Assembly: GCA_002682825.1 (NCBI GenBank)
Contig: NOKP01000030.1
Coordinates: forward strand, 443,924-507,923
DNA length: 64,000 bases
Source: Neonectria sp. B-13
Taxonomy: Eukaryota > Ascomycota > Sordariomycetes > Hypocreales > Nectriaceae
Direction: 5' to 3'
The notes beneath the pieces were generated by a model. The model did not search any database and was not told where the DNA came from. It worked only from the letters and a program-made list of their open reading frames with translations. Each line of letters opens with the position of its first letter. Positions within the stretch are counted from its first letter, which is position 1. Positions 58,018-64,000 of this stretch are shown piece by piece. The position numbers and the translations under genes are program-made.

Positions 58018-60525
58018 ATGACGCCGTCCCCCGAATTTGACGACACATGGATGTGGCACCCCTGCTTTTCGGAAGGGCGGAAGGACACAGCTGGGCTCTT
58101 TGTTCATTTCCGAAGAAATGTGCTCATTGACAAAGAGTGTCCGGCTTCCCTGATGCTGCAAATAACTGCCGACACACGCTACAAGCTCTACATCAACCAC
58201 CGATTCGTTCATTATGGTCCTGTGAAAGGAGACCCGAACCTTTGGTTCTTCGATGAGATTGATATTGGACCATATCTTCGACCAGGCCAAAACTCCATCT
58301 ACGTTGTCGTCCTGCGATTCTTCTATTCTTCTCAGTACGCTACATCATTCCCTCGAACATCCACTGGAGGCCTGAGAGTCCTCATTCCGCTGCCCAAGGA
58401 GCCGTGGCAAGAGTCTTTGGGGAGTGGCGCGTCCTGGGAAACGGCAATCGACCCAGATACGACCCTCAGGATTGATGAGCCAGAGGATGACTTCTTGCAT
58501 ATATATGAGAAGTGTACTCGTGCGGATGATCAGCCGTGGGAGTGGGTACCTGCAAAGCAGCTAGTGTACGCTACGACAACTGGGAATGTAACCCCGTGGA
58601 GATTATCACTTCGTATGATTCCACCGCCCAAGCTGGGAAGAGCAGCAATTTGCGCTGTTCATAACGTTCAAAGTAGCCTTCCTCAAGTTGCTTGGAGCGA
58701 TTGCTTGACTGGTCCTCCACGAGACTCACAGCCTCGGCCGCTGCTGCAGCTTCCTCTAGGATCGTCTCACAGAGTAGACCTCGAAGTTCCGCAGCACATT
58801 ACTGGCTTCCTTGCCATCCGCTTCAAGAGACCAACCCAAGCTGGTAGCAGCCTAAAGGTTCTCTACTCGGAGAGCTATGAAGATACTCCTTCACTTGTTC
58901 CTTATCTGAGGCATAAAGAAGATCGACGGGACACCAGCAAGTCTCTTTTTGGCCCCCGAGATACCTACGAGTTTGAAGGCCGGAGGCAACTGGGTTGCTC
59001 CGTGTTCGACGAATCAGATGTTGAGTATGAAGTGTTCCGGCCTTTTCACTTCAGAACGTTTCGATTTATCCAGATCCAAATTGACGTCGGCTCATCCGAG
59101 TTGATTCTTGAGGACATTACTATCGACACGGTGAACTATTCACTGGACGTTCAAGCTACTTTTGACGTCAAGGGGCACGGTGAAATCCCACAGAAGCTCT
59201 GGGACACAAGTGTCCGAACCCTCATCAACTGTATGCATGATTGCTACGAGGACTGTCCGTTCTATGAACAGCTACAGTATGCCATGGACGCCAGGAGCTC
59301 GGCGCTATTCACATACTCTGTTTCTGGAGATGATAGGCTAGCCCGTCAAGCTATGCAGCAAATCCACAACTCCTTCGAGCCCTCAGTTGGGCTAACAGCA
59401 AGCCGGGCACCATCGCATAATCGCCAATTTATCCCACATTTCTCTTTATTCTGGATCTGTATGTTAGATGACCACCTATGGTTCTCGGGTGATACGTCTT
59501 TTTTGCGACCCTTTTGCTCAGTCGTGGACGCCGTTCTCGCATACTTCGACAGTCGCCTAGATCCTGAACTTGGTCTCGTTTCTACGCCTACAGAACCTGG
59601 CATCTGGAACTTTGTCGACTGGGCTAATGAATGGAGACCGTTCGGCATCCCCCCTACCGCTGAGAGGACCGGAGTTTCTACGTATACGAATCACCTGTAT
59701 GCGTACACCCTGAAGAAGGCTGCATCACTGATGGCTGCGCTACAGAGGCCGAGTCTGGCGGAAGAATATATCTTTCGGGCAGGAAAGGTCATCAAGGCTC
59801 TGCAACTTCACTGCTTTGATGGCAACTTCTTCACAGACAGTATCGCTTGCTCGTCTAGCAAAGACACAGGTTATAGTCAGCATAACCAAATCTGGGCAGT
59901 ACTCAGCGGTGCAGTGTCCAGGGAGACTGGACAGGACTTGCTGCACCGGACATTCAGCCCAAGTTCGAAATACAAGTTCGTTCCAGCTTCTATTTCCATG
60001 TCCTTCTATACCCTGCGCGCACTGAGCCTGGTTGGCGGCAGTCTCTACGACGATAAATTCCACGAGTTTTGGAATCCTTGGACTCAGCAGCTTGCGAAGG
60101 GGATGACAACGTGGGAAGAGGACGACGTTTCCCAGCGTTCAGACTGCCATGCATGGGGCAGTGCGCCTCTCTACGAATTCACGGCGGAGGTTGCTGGAAT
60201 TCGGCCCAAGGAGCCTGGATATGCTGCCATTGAGTTCCGTCCAAGGGTAGGACTCTACCCTGAACTCAAAGCCACGATACCATTCCCGATGGTGAATGGG
60301 AAGACAAGAGGTGCGGCATATGTCTCGTGGAAAAGGACCGCATCTGGAGACACGCATGTAAGCCTGAGACTGGAATTTCCCACCACCAAGATAGTTCCTG
60401 TTTGGGTGACACTGCCATCGCAGCCGGTCGTCCTGGTTGACAGTACAAGCGTCATGACCTTTGTCATCAAGTCGGAGAGCAGGTTTGATAACCATCACTG
60501 TATGCCCAATGGAGGCACGAGCTAG
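58018..60525 (+). CDS. GH78-like alpha-L-rhamnosidase without signal peptide
   Basis: Single exon of 835 aa. The frame extends upstream of 58018 only from non-ATG codons, and the ATG at 58018 ([15 protein letters not shown]) opens directly into an N-terminal beta domain ([40 protein letters not shown]). This is the substrate-side jelly roll of GH78-like proteins. The catalytic barrel includes [20 protein letters not shown], the GH78 acid motif region (DCP-x-x-E plus D). It also has [31 protein letters not shown] and [20 protein letters not shown]. The C-terminal beta sandwich has IEFRPRVG. With no signal peptide it is probably cytosolic and would act on imported rhamnosides. Same strand as the secreted GH78, 818 bp downstream. 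Confidence 0.88.
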   Translation: MTPSPEFDDTWMWHPCFSEGRKDTAGLFVHFRRNVLIDKECPASLMLQITADTRYKLYINHRFVHYGPVKGDPNLWFFDEIDIGPYLRPGQNSIYVVVLRFFYSSQYATSFPRTSTGGLRVLIPLPKEPWQESLGSGASWETAIDPDTTLRIDEPEDDFLHIYEKCTRADDQPWEWVPAKQLVYATTTGNVTPWRLSLRMIPPPKLGRAAICAVHNVQSSLPQVAWSDCLTGPPRDSQPRPLLQLPLGSSHRVDLEVPQHITGFLAIRFKRPTQAGSSLKVLYSESYEDTPSLVPYLRHKEDRRDTSKSLFGPRDTYEFEGRRQLGCSVFDESDVEYEVFRPFHFRTFRFIQIQIDVGSSELILEDITIDTVNYSLDVQATFDVKGHGEIPQKLWDTSVRTLINCMHDCYEDCPFYEQLQYAMDARSSALFTYSVSGDDRLARQAMQQIHNSFEPSVGLTASRAPSHNRQFIPHFSLFWICMLDDHLWFSGDTSFLRPFCSVVDAVLAYFDSRLDPELGLVSTPTEPGIWNFVDWANEWRPFGIPPTAERTGVSTYTNHLYAYTLKKAASLMAALQRPSLAEEYIFRAGKVIKALQLHCFDGNFFTDSIACSSSKDTGYSQHNQIWAVLSGAVSRETGQDLLHRTFSPSSKYKFVPASISMSFYTLRALSLVGGSLYDDKFHEFWNPWTQQLAKGMTTWEEDDVSQRSDCHAWGSAPLYEFTAEVAGIRPKEPGYAAIEFRPRVGLYPELKATIPFPMVNGKTRGAAYVSWKRTASGDTHVSLRLEFPTTKIVPVWVTLPSQPVVLVDSTSVMTFVIKSESRFDNHHCMPNGGTS

Positions 60526-60572
60526 GTACACTATTATTCAGAGCGTGGACTGAAAGGAACAAAATTGTTACA

Positions 60573-62721
60573 TTAAATCTCTAGTCTCTTCTCGCCCTCG
60601 AACATGGCGGATTGATATCGAGACGACCCAAAGAGTGGTAAACTGAACCAACTTTCCGTAGTTGGATCAGAGAGATTATAGTTCTCGATATCAGTGAATA
60701 GTGAGGCTTGACTTGCTGCTTCCGGTACTTGAGACTGTGGCGAATGTTGCCCAGCTTGTGCTGTGGCATTTTCTATGGTTCTCATTTCCTGCCAGTCTAA
60801 CAACGGGTCGACGCGGAAATGATCCTCGACCTCAGAAGTCGATACCGTAAGATCGGCAATGGTGGTGAGGATACTAGGCTCACTGCCAATATTCGCCGCC
60901 GTTGTACCGCTCGCTAGCTCATTTGCCGCCTGTTGAAGCAGGCTCCAGTATTTCTTGCTAATCTGAAAGTATTGTCCCATGTCCCAGAGACACTGAAGCA
61001 ACAGGTGGAGTTGACGACGAGAGCTCTCGTAGCCGTGATACTCGGTCACGAGGAGAAACCGAGCGGCCACCCAAACGCACCATGCAAACGGCCAGCCAAC
61101 CTTGCCAAGCTCTGTTTGCATAGGTCCTATGATAATGTCGATCAACGCCCCAACACTCCGCATGCAGGTTTCTCGATTGTCCTGGTGGAGGCCTGAGAGG
61201 CGGAACTTCAGTGCTTCGGTAGGAGGAAATACCACCAGGCCATTCAAATGAATCACCAAAGCCTGATAGAAGGCATGGAGAAGCAGCACAGAAGGCAAAG
61301 CATTGTGGTTGGGGGATCGTGTATGGACGAGACTCTCGGTATGGAGGTGCGCTGGCAGCCCTTGCAGCCATTGCGACATCTCCGTCGTGGAGGCTTGAAA
61401 ACTCTGAAGCCAAGTGTCGGCATGTGCCTCGTCGTTGATAGTGCTGGACTGATACTCAACGTAAAGGGTATGGACTTTTCTGGAAATGTCCATGAGGTCT
61501 AGCTGATGGACAAATACTGAGGTTGGGGTCACAGAGGCCGCTGGTTCTAGCTGTCCTCCTTCCCCCTGCCATGCAATCTGTCGTGTAGGCTTAAAGTATT
61601 GAATATCATGGTCAGATAAGCAGCACTGCTGGTTGGTCGTGATGGAGACGTAGCAATCCAGCGCGTAGATGGCCCAGAACAGCCTCTGTCGGTGGTACTG
61701 AGTGGGTGCCGCGCCAGCTTTTCCTGGACGGTCCCCAGTTGCTGACCTCAAGGAACGGCCTCCTGTCGTCTTCAACTGCACTGCCAGTCTCGTCGCCACA
61801 GATAAAGCCCCCAATACCTGACAGCCATTCGTCATACTTGATAAGTCCAGGGTGAGTATCATAAGCGCTTCGAGAGCGGCGTACGAAGGCTCCTCTAAAG
61901 CCTCGAGGAGGATACGTCTCTTGGTGTACTTCCAGAATGCGTCGCTTGACTTCTGGTCTAGCCGTGAGTCAAACGAGTACGGCAAGCTAACTCCGAAGAG
62001 GGCGTAAAAGAGGAGAGAGGGATTGTCCATGGAGTTTAGATCGGAAAACACCCGCTGGACATCGAGAACGGGCATCCAGGGATAGATATGGCTGAAGAAC
62101 AGAGAGGTGGCGGAATTCACCACGTCTGAAGGCGGCTTTTGCTCCATGATCCTCCCGGTCCGCAAGTATGTAGCGGCTGAGGGGTGATCCACCGTCTGTG
62201 AATTGGAGGAGAAATTGCCATCGTTTTCGGTTCTCAGTTCTCGCCGAGGTTGCAAAGTATTAACACCGGCTGAAGCTAAAGAGATGGATTCCTGGATCGG
62301 AGCAGCTTCTTCAGAGGCTTTTCGGAATGCCTGAATCTCTGATTCGAGCTGAACTGTCGTTGTAATTATTAGCCAGGCCAAGGGAGGTTCCCAGACGAGC
62401 AGGCCTCGGAGAGATGTGACAAAACGAACCAATTTTGGCCTCAAGAACCTGCCGCTCCCCTCTGGGGAACCCTGGTTTTCGGCGGCCGAAGTACTCGCAT
62501 CGCACCTGAGCATCATCACATGTTTGACAGGAGGGGTAGCGTCGATCGCATCGACTCTTTCGCCGCTTGCACCGCTCACACCTGGCCACACAAGGGTCAG
62601 AGCCCGAGAAAGATGGAGTCACTCAAGTCCGGGGAGAAGGAACTCACGACACGGAGGCCCTTGCAGGGGTTCCACCTGGGGAGACGGAACCTGCTCGGCC
62701 TGGATCAGCACCTTGATGCAT
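60573..62721 (-). CDS. Zn2Cys6 transcription factor embedded in the GH78/GH79 locus
   Basis: Three exons (62721-62648, 62581-62430, 62353-60573) give 668 aa. The obvious ORF starts at a GTG and cuts into the zinc cluster. Using the ATG at 62721 and the intron 62647-62582 restores VSCERCKRRKSRCDRRYPSC, with Cys at 26, 29, 36, 43, 46 and 53. Exon 2 to 3 gives a coiled-coil helix (EAKIVQLESEIQAFRKA). The middle homology region has SLFFSHIYPWMPVLD, SLLFYALFGVSLPYS, ALMILTLDLSSMTNG and RQRLFWAIYALDCYVSITTN. Convergent with the second GH78 (47 bp between stops) and divergent from the sugar transporter. It is the obvious candidate for cluster control. It may correspond to known rhamnose/pectin regulators (RhaR, PDR-2), which I cannot confirm. 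Confidence 0.88.
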
Positions 62722-62733
62722 CCCGAACGTGTT

Positions 62734-62750
62734 CGGGCCATCAAACACCG
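62734..62750. promoter_or_regulatory. CGG-N11-CCG palindrome, candidate regulator site 4 (autoregulatory position)
   Basis: CGGGCCATCAAACACCG, 13 bp upstream of the regulator's own ATG (62721). So close to the start it would lie in the leader or block transcription when bound. Confidence 0.4.
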
Positions 62751-63019
62751 AGCAGCGGGCAGGAAATGCACTGGAACATACCCACTATTCCAGTCAAGTG
62801 ACGCTCGGGGCTCATGACAGAACTTTCTTTTCCCTGTCCTTCCGTTCTCTTGGGAAGATTGGTTGGAGGCTCTAGTGCAGAGAAGGTAAGTAATTGGGAC
62901 GGAGGGTACGCCATCGGGGTATGTTATCCCTTTTAATACTTGTCAGCATATTGCTACTAGTCTCTTAGAGGACGTTGCGGGGCTAGGGGACGAGTCATGA
63001 GCCAACTAGCTCCTGACCT

Positions 63020-63036
63020 CGGCTCAACCAACTCCG
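63020..63036. promoter_or_regulatory. CGG-N11-CCG palindrome, candidate regulator site 5
   Basis: CGGCTCAACCAACTCCG, midway between the divergent regulator and transporter genes. The spacer ends CCAACT, similar to CATACT in sites 1 and 2. Confidence 0.5.
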
Positions 63037-63126
63037 ACACCCAAAAATCATTGGTAGAGATGGAAGCGGGGAGCAGAAGAACAAATCGTCTGATGTTCGG
63101 GGGGGCAACTAGGACAGAGGTCTAGT

Positions 63127-63204
63127 CTGGGGTAGAATGTTGGGGTCCCGGGGAATGCGAAGACAAATCCTCTACGCGGGCGAGGATACGAACGAGACCT
63201 GGGG
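63127..63204. promoter_or_regulatory. Three CreA/Cre1-type SYGGRG motifs
   Basis: CTGGGG at 63127, CCGGGG at 63148 and CTGGGG at 63199 all match the SYGGRG consensus bound by the carbon catabolite repressor CreA/Cre1. They lie 140-220 bp before the sugar transporter start codon. The motif is short, but clustering is what functional sites show. Confidence 0.45.
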
Positions 63205-63344
63205 AGGTCAGCCGTAAATATAATATAGTCACAGATCCCTCCCCCGAAGGCTTCTTTTCTGCTCACTCAGTCCATCCAGCTTCAGAGAGAAGCACTTCGT
63301 TTCCAACACACCAACCGAACTCATCACTGAAGCCTGTACACAAC

Positions 63345-64000
63345 ATGAAGTCTCGCGTCGCGGACATGGCGCCCAATGCTCAAGGCGAAGTAGCTGATGA
63401 GCTGGCCCCGAGGATGCCAGAGTCGCGCCTTGACACAAAGCATTGGTGGCGGCATAAGAACCTTCGGGCTCTCAATTTATGGATGCTGATTCCTCTGCTG
63501 TCCATCTTCTGCCAGGGGTAAGTCTGTTAGCGTTTTGCCTCATTGTGCAAGTCATTGTCGGCGGGTTTGGGCTCTCAAAGTTTTCACATATGCAGTCATT
63601 TTGTGCTAACCTGCCATCTTCTCCAACTAGTTTCGATGGCTCAATGATGAACGGTCTTCAGTCCGTGTCCAATTGGCAATCATACTTTGGAACTCCCAGA
63701 GGCGCTACCCTCGGCATCTTCAACGCGGCGTATCCCCTCGGCGGTGTCATCGGCGTCTTCTTCATCTCCCCCCTGGCTGACCGCTGGGGGCGACGAATGG
63801 GTGTCGGAGTCGGCGCTGCCGTCTGCTGTATCGGAGCGGCCCTCCAGGCTGGAGCCATTAATATCGCCATGTTTGTCGTCTCCCGAATGATCATCGGTGT
63901 CGGGAGTGTTCTCCTCGCCGGTGTTGGTGCACCATATATCACGGAAATCGCCCACCCGAAACAGCGAAGCACAGCGACCGCGCTCTTCTTGACCTTTTAT
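63345..64000 (+). CDS. MFS sugar transporter (sugar porter family), 5' part; 3' end outside window
   Basis: Start ATG 63345 (MKSRVADMAPNAQ). One intron after IFCQG (about 63519-63630) joins to FDGSMMNGLQSVSNWQSYFG, a typical sugar-porter loop after TM1. Then GATLGIFNAAYPLGGVIGVF, the loop 2-3 motif DRWGRRMGV, TM3-TM5 residues, and HPKQRSTATALF at the window edge. A plasma-membrane proton-coupled uptake of a mono- or disaccharide is expected. It is divergent from the Zn2Cys6 regulator and close to GH78 and GH79 genes, so rhamnose, glucuronate or a small rhamnoside are natural substrate guesses. The C-terminal half with the remaining signature motifs lies off the right edge. Confidence 0.88.

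Larger units (their letters stand above)
62722..63344. promoter_or_regulatory. Divergent promoter: Zn2Cys6 regulator (-) / sugar transporter (+)
   Basis: A 623-bp region with two CGG-N11-CCG sites (62734-62750 and 63020-63036) and three SYGGRG motifs near the transporter. The arrangement fits induction by the regulator, including autoregulation, plus glucose repression. Confidence 0.6.

Overview
The window looks like nuclear DNA of a filamentous ascomycete (Pezizomycotina). Genes are split by short GT-AG introns of about 45-130 nt, there is no operon structure, and the gene content is typical: four Zn2Cys6 regulators, DHA1/DHA2 and sugar-type MFS transporters, a Pth11-like rhodopsin-domain membrane protein, secreted plant-cell-wall enzymes and relics of secondary-metabolite genes. 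I cannot assign a genus. All gene models were spliced by eye; where I give a protein length, the summed exons are a multiple of three.

Layout. (1) 1-5.2 kb: the 5' part of a secreted catalase-peroxidase (minus strand, running off the left edge) and a triose-phosphate-translocator-family membrane transporter. (2) 5.7-17.4 kb: an ATP-grasp enzyme, a mitochondrion-targeted-looking Fe(II)/2-oxoglutarate oxygenase, an acyl-adenylating ligase of the PaaK type, a DHA1 exporter and a Zn2Cys6 regulator. This is a plausible small-molecule cluster without PKS or NRPS. (3) 18.7-28.2 kb: a Xi-class GST (glutathionyl-hydroquinone reductase), a second Zn2Cys6 protein, a flavin monoamine oxidase and a rhodopsin-domain protein. 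(4) 28.4-40.3 kb: a secreted pectin lyase, a KstD-like FAD dehydrogenase divergent from a third Zn2Cys6 regulator, and two DHA2 transporters. (5) 41.4-48.4 kb: a DUF3632-like gene, then a gene graveyard. It holds an NRPS relic (T-C domains), a phenylalanine-ammonia-lyase-family relic, two ends of an ABCC transporter relic flanking a small secreted cysteine-rich protein gene, and a frameshifted metalloprotease relic. (6) 48.9-64 kb: an unknown 396-aa protein, then a carbohydrate-utilisation locus with a secreted GH79, a secreted GH78, a GH78-like enzyme without signal peptide, a Zn2Cys6 regulator and a sugar transporter that runs off the right edge.

The most interesting system is region 6. GH79 (beta-glucuronidase type) plus two GH78 (alpha-L-rhamnosidase type) enzymes with their own regulator and transporter would suit removal of rhamnose-glucuronic acid caps, such as those of arabinogalactan proteins and gum arabic. 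The three intergenic regions of this locus contain five CGG-N11-CCG palindromes. Two of these share the 10-mer ACATACTCCG, which makes a cluster-specific operator for the embedded Zn2Cys6 protein a concrete, testable proposal.
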